In this document: in pieces, positions 52,695 through 55,504 of the stretch | Layout: each line of letters opens with the position of its first letter | Numbering within the stretch: position 1 is the first letter of the stretch | Assembly: GCA_040755035.1 (NCBI GenBank) | Contig: JBFMBU010000169.1 | Coordinates: 1-55,504 of the forward strand | Reading direction: 5' to 3' | DNA: 55,504 nt | Origin: RBG-13-43-22 sp040755035 | GTDB lineage: Bacteria; Desulfobacterota; RBG-13-43-22 | Notes under the pieces: model-generated | Databases searched by the model: none | Seen by the model: only the letters and a program-made list of their open reading frames with translations | What the model was told of the DNA's origin: nothing | Program-made: the position numbers and the translations under genes

Positions 52695-52705
<11 letters not shown>
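52677..52705 (-). promoter_or_regulatory. Sigma-70-type promoter for the str-S10-spc-alpha genes
   Basis: On the minus strand TTGACA (52705-52700) overlaps the last codons of rpoC. It is followed by a 17-bp spacer and TATATA (52682-52677; TATATT two bases further on is an alternative -10). It is 58 bp before the rpsL ATG and would allow the translation genes to be expressed apart from rpoBC. Confidence 0.55.

Positions 52706-55504
<2,799 letters not shown>

Overview
The window looks like chromosome of a Deltaproteobacteria/Desulfobacterota-type anaerobe. Grounds, mostly inference from gene content: a complete rpoC-str-S10-spc-alpha superoperon of standard bacterial order; acyl-CoA catabolism typical of syntrophs and sulfate reducers; orphan hypAB; a c-di-GMP-I riboswitch; a sigma-54-type promoter; and many zinc-type ribosomal proteins. 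No rRNA, tRNA or CRISPR was recognised.

1-17.6 kb is one long leftward gene cluster. In transcription order it encodes an SDR dehydrogenase, a racemase-like protein, enoyl-CoA hydratase, a small exported protein, a Tat-exported D-aminoacylase-type amidohydrolase, a 2,4-dienoyl-CoA-reductase-like flavoprotein, thiolase, a branched-chain-amino-acid-type ABC importer (binding protein, LivHMGF), acyl-CoA ligase, acyl-CoA dehydrogenase, a second acyl-CoA ligase and a second binding protein. That last gene is cut short beside what looks like an insertion-sequence end. Together these could deacylate, import, activate and beta-oxidise a carboxylic acid. A 617-bp divergent control region separates them from a rightward FadB-type bifunctional beta-oxidation gene.

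20.3-22.9 kb holds an alpha/beta hydrolase and hypB-hypA. The block is bracketed by two inverted copies of a ~122-bp intergenic repeat that starts 2 nt after the fadB stop. 22.9-25.9 kb is a 932-residue exported protein with 149-residue tandem modules. Its leader carries a near-consensus sigma-54 promoter followed by a clear c-di-GMP-I riboswitch. 26-32.3 kb holds a ferredoxin-nitroreductase, a zinc alcohol dehydrogenase with a strong terminator, three small genes (two forming a DUF2283/DUF4258-like pair) and an 867-residue polytopic membrane protein.

32.3-55.5 kb is the leftward rpoC(partial)-rpsL-rpsG-fusA-tuf-S10-spc-alpha cluster, ending at a bidirectional terminator. Three features stand out. 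Every spacer longer than 100 bp (seven of them) carries a degenerate short-unit repeat placed at or just after the upstream stop codon, and no shorter spacer does. Several small-subunit protein genes and fusA start with TTG. tuf has codon use unlike its neighbours (G-ending codons over most of its length, host-like near the 3' end) and encodes a four-cysteine insert, suggesting a mosaic or acquired gene.
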